DNA from: Fimbriimonas sp.
Lineage (GTDB): Bacteria; Armatimonadota; Fimbriimonadia; Fimbriimonadales; Fimbriimonadaceae
Direction: 5' to 3'
Length of the DNA: 64,000 nucleotides
NCBI GenBank assembly: GCA_029866005.1
Contig: JARXAE010000024.1
Location: 62,001-126,000 of the forward strand
Shown: in pieces, positions 8,388 to 16,551 of the stretch
Layout: each line of letters opens with the position of its first letter
Position numbering within the stretch: position 1 is the stretch's first letter
Notes under the pieces: generated by a model
Databases searched by the model: none
Told to the model about the DNA's origin: nothing
What the model saw: only the letters and a program-made list of their open reading frames with translations
Position numbers and translations under genes: made by a program

Positions 8388-9593
8388 ATGGCTCAAGTTC
8401 GGATCGGAATCGTGGGTGGTGGGATTGTCGGTCTCTCAGTGGCCCACAAAATCTCTCTCAAGTTTCCCGATGTCAAGATCCTCCTCTTTGAGAAGGAGGC
8501 AAAGCTTGCCGAACACCAAACGGGCAGAAATTCCGGAGTAATTCACTCCGGAATTTACTACAAGCCAGGCTCGTTAAAAGCCACGACTTGCCGCGATGGC
8601 AAAGCCCAGCTGGAAGCCTTCTGTGATGAACATGGGGTGAAGCGCGAAAGGTGCGGCAAGGTCATTGTTGCGCTGAATGATGCAGAGTTACCAGCTTTGG
8701 ATCGGATCTATGAACGAGGTCAACAAAATGGCGTGGAATGCCATTACATCACGGCTGAACGTTTGCGTGAGTTGGAGCCGCATGTCGCAGGGATCAAAGC
8801 TCTTCACGTTCCTGAAACCGGCATTGTTGACTATGTTGGGGTCTGTTCTAAATTGGGCGAGCTTCTCGAAGCCAAGGGGCACGAGATTCGACTCAATTCG
8901 AAGATCATCAACATCATCAAAACAACTGACGGAGTGACGATTGGCACCGAGGACAAGAATGGCGAGCATCTCGACTTTCTGGTGAATTGCGCCGGTTTGT
9001 ATTCGGACAAAGTTGCCCAGATGGCAGGGCACAAACCATCAATCAAAATCATTCCGTTCCGAGGCGAATACTACGAGTTAAAGGAAGACGTCCACCACCT
9101 CTGCAAAAACCTAATCTATCCGGTTCCAGACCCCGCATTCCCGTTCCTGGGCGTTCACTTTACTCGGATGGTTTTGGGAGGGGTCGAATGCGGTCCAAAC
9201 GCGGTTCTTGCGTTTGCTCGAGAGGGGTACACGAACCGACAGATCAAGCCAAGCGAGCTCTTTGAGTCGTTAACTTACGGCGGATTCATAAAGCTTGCTG
9301 GCAAGTTTTGGAAGACGGGGGCGGGCGAGATGCATCGCTCGTTTAGCAAGAAGGCCTTTGTCAAGGCGCTCTCTCGGCTCATTCCTGAAATTAGGGAGGA
9401 GCATCTGGTCGCAGCTCCAGCGGGGGTTCGAGCCCAGGCGATCAGTCCCGAAGGAGTTCCGGTTGATGACTTTGTGATTGAACACGACGAGCGTGCGGTC
9501 CACGTAATCAATGCAGTCTCTCCGGCTGCAACCGCATGCCTTGCGATCGCTGATCACATCGTGGCTGTTTTGGAACCTAAACTGGTGGGCTAA
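8388..9593 (+). CDS. lhgO: L-2-hydroxyglutarate oxidase family protein
   Basis: This 401-residue FAD-dependent protein of the DAO family has the FAD loop GIVGGGIVGLSVAHKI at residues 6-21. The LhgO signatures HQTGRNSGVIHSGIYYKPGSLKA, here split over residues 44-66, and NCAGLYSDKVAQMAG follow, then FRGEYYELKED and PVPDPAFPFLGVHFTRM. The family oxidises L-2-hydroxyglutarate to 2-oxoglutarate and passes electrons to the membrane quinone pool. Its place between two sugar epimerase genes (four bases after one, one-base overlap with the next) suggests it works on a product of this polysaccharide pathway, which is unusual for LhgO. The family call is firm; the substrate here is an inference. Confidence 0.85.
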   Translation: MAQVRIGIVGGGIVGLSVAHKISLKFPDVKILLFEKEAKLAEHQTGRNSGVIHSGIYYKPGSLKATTCRDGKAQLEAFCDEHGVKRERCGKVIVALNDAELPALDRIYERGQQNGVECHYITAERLRELEPHVAGIKALHVPETGIVDYVGVCSKLGELLEAKGHEIRLNSKIINIIKTTDGVTIGTEDKNGEHLDFLVNCAGLYSDKVAQMAGHKPSIKIIPFRGEYYELKEDVHHLCKNLIYPVPDPAFPFLGVHFTRMVLGGVECGPNAVLAFAREGYTNRQIKPSELFESLTYGGFIKLAGKFWKTGAGEMHRSFSKKAFVKALSRLIPEIREEHLVAAPAGVRAQAISPEGVPVDDFVIEHDERAVHVINAVSPAATACLAIADHIVAVLEPKLVG

Positions 9594-10438
9594 TGCGGAT
9601 CGGGGTGACCGGTGGCGGTGGATTTCTCGGTCGCTCACTTGTCATCGAGTTGACAGGTGCAGGTCACGAAGTCGTTGTCCTGGACGAACGAGAGGTGAAC
9701 TGTTGGCGACAAGTTTACGGTCGAGCATTTGATGGCGATCTGAAGCGGGTTTTTGCGGGCTGCGACCTGATTTTTCATCTGGAGTGGAGCGGATCATTTC
9801 GCCAAGCAAAGGAAGATCCAGTGGGGACGCGTCAACGCAACTTGACCACAGTTCATCGGGTGCTGGATTGTGTTGTTCCGGTCGTTTTCACAAGTACCAG
9901 CCTTGTTTACGGCGGGAACCTGGCGCATCCATCGGGAGAAGAGGAGGATGTGGCTCCGCGTGCCCCCTACGGAGAGCAAAAACTGGAGGCTGAGAGGCTT
10001 GTTCGCGAAGCAGGAGGGTGTGCAGTGAGAGTATTCAACCTCTACGGTCCGAACTCTACCGATCCAGCGCAGATCATTCCTCGACTTATTACCGCCGCCC
10101 GCGGCGACGGTCGAGTCTCGCTCAATGGCGACGGATTGCAGAAGCGAGACTTTGTTCACCGGATTGACGCAGCAAAGGCACTTCTGGAGCTGGCGTCTCG
10201 AAAGGTCGCTGGGAACGTTTTTAATCTGAGTTCTGGAATTGGAACAACAATGATCGACCTGGTGAACCTGGTTTTTGCGGAGGCAGGGCGTGAGCCTGAA
10301 ATCACTTGGAATCCTCCGGTCGCCGGTGAGGCGAGGATGATTTGTGGTGACCCGACAGCTCTCAAACAACTGACCCAATGGGAGCCAACAATCCAACTCA
10401 GCGAGGGAATTCGAACCTTGCTCGCTCATCCTTCGTAA
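9593..10438 (+). CDS. NAD-dependent epimerase/dehydratase (extended SDR)
   Basis: This 281-residue protein is on the short side for an extended SDR. The NAD loop GVTGGGGFLGRSLVIEL is at residues 4-20, FTSTSLVYGG near residue 100, and the catalytic Tyr-x3-Lys is YGEQK near residue 126. RDFVHRIDAAKALLEL sits where the RDFVHVDD motif of UDP-glucose 4-epimerases and dTDP-sugar reductases lies. Its ATG shares a base with the upstream stop (TAATG), so translation is probably coupled to the oxidase gene. It most likely modifies a nucleotide-bound sugar for the surface polysaccharide. Confidence 0.83.
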   Translation: MRIGVTGGGGFLGRSLVIELTGAGHEVVVLDEREVNCWRQVYGRAFDGDLKRVFAGCDLIFHLEWSGSFRQAKEDPVGTRQRNLTTVHRVLDCVVPVVFTSTSLVYGGNLAHPSGEEEDVAPRAPYGEQKLEAERLVREAGGCAVRVFNLYGPNSTDPAQIIPRLITAARGDGRVSLNGDGLQKRDFVHRIDAAKALLELASRKVAGNVFNLSSGIGTTMIDLVNLVFAEAGREPEITWNPPVAGEARMICGDPTALKQLTQWEPTIQLSEGIRTLLAHPS

Positions 10439-10451
10439 ACTAAGAATTGCC

Positions 10452-11189
10452 GTGAATCTTGTCAAGGAAGTCGAGCATCTTGGAGTGAAAGGGCGAGTGG
10501 TCTTGGTGCACACGTCGCTACGATCAGTGGGCGATGTTGACGCGAAAAACTACATCAATGACTGGCGCGAGGCGGTTTCGGAACAGGGGCTGGTTCTTTT
10601 TCCGACGTTTACGGGCCGCCCTACAGATTTGCCTGAGAACCCTCCGGCGTTCGATGTGTCGGAGAGCATGCCCGTGAACATCGGGATCGTTCCAGTAGAG
10701 GCTGCGAAACTGGATGGCGGTTTCCGGTCGCATCATGCGACTCACTCGGTGAAGGGCTTCGGCGAAACCGCTCAGGACTTTCTGAATGACCACTTTGACA
10801 GCTACACACCTTGCGATGAACACAGTCCGTTTCGCAAGCTCGTCGAAGCAGATGGGCTGATCGCGCTTGTGGGCTGCACGCATACCTCGAACACCACGAT
10901 TCACTCGGCTGAGGAGCAAGCAGATGTGCCCTATCACCTGATTCCGGGGGAAGGGACAAGCATCATCATTGATCGCGAAGGAAACCGTTTGGAGCAGCGA
11001 ACAAGGTTTCACTCATGGGCTACCGAGCGCGATTTTATGCGTATTGATGAGGATCTTGGCGCATTGGGGATTCAGACTTACCACTCGATTGGAGACGCCA
11101 TCGTACGTCTTGTAGACGCAAAGCTGATGATGGATTGGCTCGTACAGCGGCTTCGGGCATACCCGTATCTGCTTTGCAAACCGAAGTGA
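10452..11189 (+). CDS. AAC(3)-family N-acyltransferase
   Basis: This 245-residue protein (GTG start) belongs to the aminoglycoside 3-N-acetyltransferase fold family (AAC(3)/YokD). Signatures are VVLVHTSLRSVG near residue 17, RSHHATHSVKGFG near residue 92, TPCDEHSPFRKL near residue 117 and ALVGCTHTSNTTIHSAEE near residue 137, which includes the catalytic His region. Many relatives are not resistance enzymes but acylate amino sugars or peptides. Its position at the end of a run with two sugar epimerases suggests it acylates an amino group on a sugar precursor. Nothing in the sequence shows antibiotic resistance. Confidence 0.8.
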   Translation: MNLVKEVEHLGVKGRVVLVHTSLRSVGDVDAKNYINDWREAVSEQGLVLFPTFTGRPTDLPENPPAFDVSESMPVNIGIVPVEAAKLDGGFRSHHATHSVKGFGETAQDFLNDHFDSYTPCDEHSPFRKLVEADGLIALVGCTHTSNTTIHSAEEQADVPYHLIPGEGTSIIIDREGNRLEQRTRFHSWATERDFMRIDEDLGALGIQTYHSIGDAIVRLVDAKLMMDWLVQRLRAYPYLLCKPK

Positions 11190-11203
11190 CGGGGTAGGTC
11201 AGT

Positions 11204-11280
11204 TGGTCGGGGCGACACGATTCGAACGTGCGACCTTTTCCACCCCATGGAAACGCGCTACCAAACTGCGCTACGCCCCG
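11204..11280 (-). tRNA. tRNA-Pro (anticodon GGG)
   Basis: On the minus strand the cloverleaf begins CGGGGCG and ends CGCCCCG-A-CCA, so the CCA is encoded. The D arm is GCGC..GCGC, the anticodon arm TTTCC-ATGGGGT-GGAAA (anticodon GGG), and the T arm contains TTCGAAT. It is 77 bases long including CCA. The gene lies just downstream of the terminator of the TPR gene. Confidence 0.95.
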
Positions 11281-11324
11281 AAAGGAAGACAAAGGATACC
11301 CCGATCTGGTGCGACGGGGTATCC
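11281..11324 (-). terminator. Rho-independent terminator of the TPR gene
   Basis: GGATACCCCG (11294-11303) and CGGGGTATCC (11315-11324) form a perfect ten-pair stem with an 11-base loop. On the minus strand TTTGTCTTCC follows. It lies ten bases after the TPR gene stop and just before tRNA-Pro. Confidence 0.8.
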
Positions 11325-11333
11325 GAGATTCGC

Positions 11334-13130
11334 TCAGCCTCGAGCAGGAGCCGAGATCACCGGGGTTCGGCCTGTCGTGTTGAAGTACTTGTAAACGTTA
11401 TCGACGGTAGGGGTTGAACGTCCCCTGAGGTTTCTAGCATCCAGAGCCTCAGCTCGAATCATCGAGTCCGTGCGGTTCTTCAATAGAGCAGGGCGAAGCG
11501 CCTCAATGGCGGCTCTTTGCTTTCGGTAGATGTCGTTGCCAGGGTCTTTGGTCTGCGCGTTGACAACCGCGGTGTATGACTTCGCCAGTTCTGCGTCTTT
11601 GGCAGCCAATGCGGCAGCGTTTGTATAGAATGCGGCTGCGTAATTGGGGCTTGCCTTAGTGGCAGCATCAGCGAACTTCACCGCATCATCGAACTTCTTT
11701 TGGTAGAGAGATGCGATGGCGATTCCGGCAAGTGCCTGACCCGAACTAGGTCGACATTCGAGCGCCGTTGAGTACATCGCCTTTGCGAACTCGAATTGAT
11801 AATCTTTGTCGGCAGATGGAAGGTTCGGCGTCAGAGCAAGTGCGATTGCTTCGTTCCCTTGCTCCACATACATGTCGTGATCAGCCGCATCGGCCTTGAT
11901 AGCTTTCTCGAAGTTTGCTCGACCCCTGTTGATCTGGTTCAGCTTGTTTGCAAGCGCGGCTGCAAAATAGAATGCCTCGCTGCGACCTTCGCTTTCCTTG
12001 AGGAGCGAGGCGGCGGCATCGGCGAGCGCGGATTGACGGTCTCGCTTGATGGCGATGTAGGCTTGTGCAGTCTTGACTCCGAGCGAGTCAGGAGAGTTGA
12101 GAATCGCCTCCTTGATGGCTTCATCAGAGCCAGGGTCATCTCCTAACTCCGCTTGGTTGATTGCCAACAACGCGAATGAATAAGCATCGTACTCACCAAA
12201 TTTCTTCAGGTTCTTTAAAAGACCATCAGCTTGGTTGACTCTGCTGAGCATCAAGTAGCTAAAGACCAAACGGTTCACCAAATCGGTCCGCTTGTATTGA
12301 TTCGGGATCTCCTTCTCGAGAGTTTCTACAACCAGCGCGTAGCGCCGGGCCTTGATCGCCGAGTCTAGAAACTCAACAGAGGTGGGATCCTTCTTCATGG
12401 CATCGAGGTCTTCCTCTCGAATCGCCGTTCGCATCTTCGCCGCGCTCATCAAAGACTTTTTGATTGAGTCAACCACTTCGCGCCGGTCGGAGGTTGCTTT
12501 CGATGTCGCGGAGAAGGCTCTTTGAACGTTGAGCGAGATGATCAGTTCTCGGGCATCCCGGTTCTTCTTGTCTACTTCCAGAACATCCTCTGCGTTCTTC
12601 TGGGCCTTGTCAAAGGCGCCCTTGGCGAAGTTTGCTCGTCCGAGCAGAAGGCGGGCAGGAAGTGAATCTTTGTCGGCCTTGAGCGCGATTCGACCTTCGG
12701 TGATCGCCTCATCGAACTTACTCTCAGCAAGGAAGGCATTTCCTTTATCAACGTGGGCCGCGGCGCCGAGAGACACTCCGTTGTCAATACTTAACGCTAA
12801 AACCTTCTCGGCGTTTTCGCCCTCAGAAGTAAAGCCTTTAAACCGGAGGTTGATGGTTCCATCCTCTTCGGCAAGCGTATCGAGTTTGAATTCGTAAGGT
12901 GTCGAACCGTCCGTTTCGCGGAGATCGTCTCCGACGTAGAGTTCAATTGCCTGGATCGGGTTAGTGGTCATCGGCTTCACGACGAAAGTGACTTCGCCGG
13001 TCAGTGATTCTCCACCTTTCAGGGCGACAGGAGTCGTGCCTTTCATCAAAAAGACATCGATAGAGAACTTTGGCTTGGTTGCTCCGCCTTGGAGTGCCAA
13101 AAATGCAGTGAGAAGTGGAAGTACGCTCAT
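11334..13130 (-). CDS. Secreted tetratricopeptide-repeat protein
   Basis: This 598-residue protein has a short signal peptide ([17 protein letters not shown]). Residues 20-115 form a beta-rich domain resembling an Ig-like domain ([27 protein letters not shown]). From about residue 125 to 560 there are helical TPR-like repeats, such as [40 protein letters not shown] and [19 protein letters not shown]. Such proteins usually act as periplasmic scaffolds; the partner is unknown. It is monocistronic, with its own terminator downstream. Confidence 0.75.
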   Translation of the reverse strand: MSVLPLLTAFLALQGGATKPKFSIDVFLMKGTTPVALKGGESLTGEVTFVVKPMTTNPIQAIELYVGDDLRETDGSTPYEFKLDTLAEEDGTINLRFKGFTSEGENAEKVLALSIDNGVSLGAAAHVDKGNAFLAESKFDEAITEGRIALKADKDSLPARLLLGRANFAKGAFDKAQKNAEDVLEVDKKNRDARELIISLNVQRAFSATSKATSDRREVVDSIKKSLMSAAKMRTAIREEDLDAMKKDPTSVEFLDSAIKARRYALVVETLEKEIPNQYKRTDLVNRLVFSYLMLSRVNQADGLLKNLKKFGEYDAYSFALLAINQAELGDDPGSDEAIKEAILNSPDSLGVKTAQAYIAIKRDRQSALADAAASLLKESEGRSEAFYFAAALANKLNQINRGRANFEKAIKADAADHDMYVEQGNEAIALALTPNLPSADKDYQFEFAKAMYSTALECRPSSGQALAGIAIASLYQKKFDDAVKFADAATKASPNYAAAFYTNAAALAAKDAELAKSYTAVVNAQTKDPGNDIYRKQRAAIEALRPALLKNRTDSMIRAEALDARNLRGRSTPTVDNVYKYFNTTGRTPVISAPARG

Positions 13131-13207
13131 TGAACCGACCTACAGACGGTAAGTATGACGAATCAAGGACCCAATCATATCTGTTTCGAGGCGAATCTGG
13201 TGGGTGT

Positions 13208-13933
13208 TTAGTCCTCAAGCCACTTGCGGAAGGGGAGATCGAAGGAGAGGTCATTGAGGATTCGGTGTCGATACCAGTGCATCACCACTCTGGGCACCCA
13301 GCCAAAAGGGTTAAACACATCTCGAAACAGGTCGACAGAAGCTGCGGTGACTTCGTTTGTTTTACGTCTGCACATCAGGGACGCCAGGTCGTAAACGAGG
13401 TAGAGCAATCCAAGTGCATTCCAGAGAACTGCCTGCCAACTTTCTAGGCTCGTCAAAGCTTCTTCGACCATGATGAACGCGATAATGGTGCTGCTGGCGA
13501 TGAGAGCCAGTACATACCCCCCTACGAAACTAAAGTCTCTTCCGCAAAGCATCGCGTAGACCGCAAAGCACCCGATGCCGGCTAGGATGGACCAAGCGGG
13601 AAAGTGGAATGTGGTGGCGGTCCGAGCCGCCAATGCGGTTATCCCCACGCAGATCAAGACTTGAAGCGGGGCTGTTTGTACCTCCCATGACTTCCCTCTC
13701 CCAATGGTCCTGATCAGACTGATCAGAGCTAAAGCCAAGACCCATACCCAAACGAACCGAGATTCTCGGGCGAACTCGCTCGGGATGGCCCAAGCCCCTA
13801 AAGCGATCACAAGCACCCAAAGGCAGAACCGATAGAACGTTTCCCGGATAAATAGAAGTCTTCTGGTATACGTAGCTTGAGTTACATTCCCAGCCATTGC
13901 CTCTGGTTCAGGCACGTAGTTTGGCACATACAT
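13208..13933 (-). CDS. Polytopic membrane protein of unknown function
   Basis: This 241-residue protein is not recognised. Six or seven hydrophobic helices can be seen between residues 33 and 175, for instance FCLWVLVIALGAWAIP, VWVWVLALALISLI, VLICVGITALAA and GGYVLALIASSTIIAFIMV. The C-terminal 60 residues are soluble, basic and aromatic-rich (FNPFGWVPRVVMHWYRH, then FRKWLED at the end). Its start lies one base from the stop of the upstream secreted-protein gene, so the two are very likely one transcript. Confidence 0.65.
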   Translation of the reverse strand: MYVPNYVPEPEAMAGNVTQATYTRRLLFIRETFYRFCLWVLVIALGAWAIPSEFARESRFVWVWVLALALISLIRTIGRGKSWEVQTAPLQVLICVGITALAARTATTFHFPAWSILAGIGCFAVYAMLCGRDFSFVGGYVLALIASSTIIAFIMVEEALTSLESWQAVLWNALGLLYLVYDLASLMCRRKTNEVTAASVDLFRDVFNPFGWVPRVVMHWYRHRILNDLSFDLPFRKWLED

Positions 13934-14713
13934 TTAGAACACCCAATTGACGGACCAAGTGGCGAGATTGCCGCGCACGAGACCTGCTTGCACAAACGCC
14001 TGTTTGCCGAGTACGCGGATTTCGGTTGCGGCTCCAACGTTCCAATTGAAGGTGTCGTACTCGCCATACGCGCGCCAGCTATCGTTTAGGGGCAACGTAT
14101 AGGAACCGAAGAAACCCTTCCATCGTGTGCCCCCAAGGCCCAGCGTAAAGTACGATTCGCGACTACACTCTTTGGTGCCGACGATGAAAAACGATCGGCT
14201 GAGCTTTGAATCTTCGACGGGGTTGTCATCGCCGTTTGCCGCTGGACGGTCGGTGATGTTATGGCAACCGATCGAGAAGGTCCAGTCCCCCGTCTGCTCC
14301 GCGCTGATGGGAAGTTGATACTGAAGGTGTTGCACGCTATCTCCAGTCCCACTGACAATCAGGTGAGTGATCGCGATTCGCGAGCCGAGAGAATCAAGAG
14401 AAAACATGCCCTGGAGAGTCCCGTCGCTGCTCTGCACATTGGCGCTTGTTGTATTGAACCACCGAAAGGTTCTGTCGGTGCTCCTTGAGCACAGGCCCAG
14501 AACAACTCGCTTGGTTTCGAGCACATACGCGATAGGAGTCGAAAGTGACATCGCTCCGTTGATTCCGGTTTTCCCATCTCGAAGAACCGGAAACCCGTTG
14601 CCGCTGAGCCCGGCCATGTCTCGAAACTGAGGAAAAGTTCTCGGCCCACCAATGCTCTGGGACAGCGCTCCCGAAGCCAACAGCGAAATAAAGATGGAGC
14701 AGGCGAAGCGCAT
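13934..14713 (-). CDS. Secreted beta-rich protein, possibly outer-membrane barrel
   Basis: Reading from ATG 14713 gives 259 residues. That start is preceded seven bases upstream by a GATAAT box, and it places a signal peptide (MRFACSIFISLLASGALSQ) at the N-terminus. The rest alternates polar and hydrophobic residues with many Gly, Ser, Thr and aromatics and ends in WSVNWVF; the terminal Phe after alternating hydrophobics resembles the last strand of outer-membrane barrels. Two Cys residues are present in the middle. No family is recognised. It abuts the membrane-protein gene downstream and may act with it. Confidence 0.65.
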   Translation of the reverse strand: MRFACSIFISLLASGALSQSIGGPRTFPQFRDMAGLSGNGFPVLRDGKTGINGAMSLSTPIAYVLETKRVVLGLCSRSTDRTFRWFNTTSANVQSSDGTLQGMFSLDSLGSRIAITHLIVSGTGDSVQHLQYQLPISAEQTGDWTFSIGCHNITDRPAANGDDNPVEDSKLSRSFFIVGTKECSRESYFTLGLGGTRWKGFFGSYTLPLNDSWRAYGEYDTFNWNVGAATEIRVLGKQAFVQAGLVRGNLATWSVNWVF

Positions 14714-14720
14714 AGCAACT

Positions 14721-14726
14721 ATTATC
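14721..14726 (-). promoter_or_regulatory. Probable leaderless -10 box for the secreted beta-rich protein
   Basis: On the minus strand GATAAT is followed by seven bases and the ATG at 14713, without a ribosome binding site. Confidence 0.5.
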
Positions 14727-14814
14727 TCGTAAAATCTTCTTGATCGGCCCTGAGACTTTGGCTGAATCAAAATCCCGTAAGGAGATTTACCAGCATCGTC
14801 GCACCAACTCGCTC

Positions 14815-15378
14815 ATGAACTATGTACTTGCAGATCGAGACGGGACGTTGATCGTTGAAAAGCACTACCTCAGCGACCCAGGTGAAGTCGAGTTGATCCC
14901 CGGGGTGGCCGAAGCGATTCGGCTTCTGAAAGAACTCGGGTGGGAGGTCATCTGTGTTTCCAACCAATCTGGTGTGGGAAGAGGCTTGTTTGAGTCCGCA
15001 GACGTGGAGCGGGTCAATCTGCGGGTCTCCGAACTCCTCCACGAAGGTGGTGCCAGAGTCTTGGAGTTTTACTACTGCCCAGACCCGCCAGGAGTCGAGT
15101 CGACGCATCGGAAGCCGGCGCCGGGGATGGCGCTTGACGCAGCCCAGAAGCATGGCTTTGAGCCGAGGGCGGTAGTCGTCGTTGGGGATAAGCCCTGCGA
15201 TATCGATCTTGGGCGAAATCTGGGCGCGGTCTCGGTTTTGGTTCGCACTGGGCACGGCTCTAAGCACGAAGAGTTGGGTGACGCGGATCCAGACTTTGTA
15301 ATCGACAGCTTCGCCGACCTGCCTGCCATAATAGGCAGTCTAGGAGAAACTGATGCAAGACTGGGAACAAGTAGCTAA
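14815..15378 (+). CDS. gmhB: D-glycero-D-manno-heptose 1,7-bisphosphate phosphatase-like HAD phosphatase
   Basis: Reading from ATG 14815 gives 187 residues. The HAD motif I is ADRDGTLI at residues 6-13, motif II is VCVSNQSGVGRG near residue 49, and motif III/IV is VVVGDKPCDIDLGRN near residue 122. RKPAPGM near residue 101 is typical of the HisB-N/GmhB group, which removes the 7-phosphate from heptose bisphosphate. The zinc loop that in GmhB holds three Cys and one His is reduced here: CPDPPG with one Cys, then HRKP. The gene lies 26 bases out of frame over the gmhA-like start, so the two are coupled. A TTG at 14740 preceded by TAAAAT is an alternative start. Confidence 0.8.
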   Translation: MNYVLADRDGTLIVEKHYLSDPGEVELIPGVAEAIRLLKELGWEVICVSNQSGVGRGLFESADVERVNLRVSELLHEGGARVLEFYYCPDPPGVESTHRKPAPGMALDAAQKHGFEPRAVVVVGDKPCDIDLGRNLGAVSVLVRTGHGSKHEELGDADPDFVIDSFADLPAIIGSLGETDARLGTSS

Positions 15379-15970
15379 TTCGCACATCCGAGAAAGCATC
15401 CGCGTCAAAGAAGCAACTTTGGAGACCTGCATTCCCTCGCTTCTTGAGGCGTGCGACGCCCTAACTGAGGCGTTTGCAGGTGGCAAGAAACTGCTCATTT
15501 GCGGAAACGGCGGGAGCGCGGCGGACGCTCAGCACCTTGCCGCTGAGTTCATCTCAACCCTCTCTCAGGCATTCCCACGCAAGGCGCTTCCGGCGATTGC
15601 ACTGACGACAGACAGTTCAACTCTCACGTCTAGGGCTAACGATTATGGCTTTGACGAGGTGTTCTCTCGTCAGGTTGAGGCTTTTGGGCAACCCGGGGAC
15701 GTGCTCCTTGCGATCTCAACGAGCGGAGGTTCGCAGAACTGTCTTGAGGCAATGAAGGTTGCTAAAGAGCTCGGTGTTAAGAACATCGCTCTCGTTGGTG
15801 GGTCTGGAGGACAGATGGCGGAGATTGCCGATGTGGCAATCATCGTTCCTAGTAATCAAACGATGCATATCCAGGAGTCGCATCTCGCTCTCTATCACAT
15901 CCTTTGCCACATAGTTGAGAGGCAGTTGAATCCAGAAATGGCTGCTACCGAGGCCGCGAGACTGGGATGA
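15353..15970 (+). CDS. gmhA: Phosphoheptose isomerase-like SIS protein
   Basis: This 205-residue SIS-domain protein starts at an ATG preceded by a good ribosome binding site (TAGGAG) inside the end of the gmhB-like gene. CGNGGSAADAQHLAAEF near residue 49 and QTMHIQESHLALYH near residue 168 hold the phosphate-binding loop and the His, Glu and Gln residues of GmhA. AISTSGGSQN is the second SIS phosphate motif. GmhA turns sedoheptulose 7-phosphate into manno-heptose 7-phosphate. DiaA, which is close in sequence, is the alternative, but the neighbouring gmhB-like gene favours heptose synthesis. No heptose kinase or nucleotidyltransferase is nearby. Its stop overlaps the next ATG by four bases. 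Confidence 0.82.
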   Translation: MQDWEQVANSHIRESIRVKEATLETCIPSLLEACDALTEAFAGGKKLLICGNGGSAADAQHLAAEFISTLSQAFPRKALPAIALTTDSSTLTSRANDYGFDEVFSRQVEAFGQPGDVLLAISTSGGSQNCLEAMKVAKELGVKNIALVGGSGGQMAEIADVAIIVPSNQTMHIQESHLALYHILCHIVERQLNPEMAATEAARLG

Positions 15971-16551
15971 AACGAGCAGTTGACATCGTAGGAGCAACCA
16001 TCGCGCTTATACTTTTTGGCATCCCCATGATCGTCATCGCGCTTTTGATCAGGGTTCTTGATCCTGGACCGGTTTTCTTTCGTCAGGCCCGACTTGGAAA
16101 GAATGGAACGCCATTCTTGATCTTCAAATTCCGATCCATGAAGGTTCACGCCCCCGACATTCGGAATGAAGATGGTTCGGCTTTCACTGGGGATGATGAT
16201 CCTCGCGTCACCAAACTAGGACGATTCCTTCGGAAGACGAGCTTGGATGAGCTCCCTCAGTTCATCAATGTTCTTTTTGGACACATGAGCCTTGTAGGGC
16301 CACGCCCCGATCAGGTTGATCAGATTCAGTACTACACTGAAATCGAGAAGCAGAAATTGTTAGTCAAGCCAGGGATTACCGGACTTGCTCAGATTAGCGG
16401 TCGCAATTCCATCAGTTGGGACCAGCGAAAGGAGCTTGATGTTAAGTACGCGCAAAACAACTCGGTTTTGGGCGATTTGGCGATTGTGGCACGAACTATT
16501 CCCTACGTTCTGTTGAGAAAGGACGTTAACTCCGAAACCACGAAACCATGA
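15967..16551 (+). CDS. Initiating sugar transferase (monotopic phosphoglycosyl transferase)
   Basis: This 194-residue protein is the minimal catalytic form of the bacterial sugar transferase family (PglC size, without the four-helix WbaP domain). One N-terminal hydrophobic segment (VDIVGATIALILFGIPMIVI) is followed by FFRQARLGKNGTPFLIFKFRSM, here residues 38-59, with conserved Arg and Lys. The Asp-Glu pair and LDELPQFINVLFGHMSLVGPRP at residues 93-114 mark the catalytic core. It moves a sugar phosphate from a UDP-sugar to undecaprenyl phosphate at the inner membrane and so starts repeat-unit assembly. The N-terminal phosphoheptose gene and the C-terminal acetyltransferase gene both overlap it by four bases. 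Confidence 0.9.
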   Translation: MKRAVDIVGATIALILFGIPMIVIALLIRVLDPGPVFFRQARLGKNGTPFLIFKFRSMKVHAPDIRNEDGSAFTGDDDPRVTKLGRFLRKTSLDELPQFINVLFGHMSLVGPRPDQVDQIQYYTEIEKQKLLVKPGITGLAQISGRNSISWDQRKELDVKYAQNNSVLGDLAIVARTIPYVLLRKDVNSETTKP

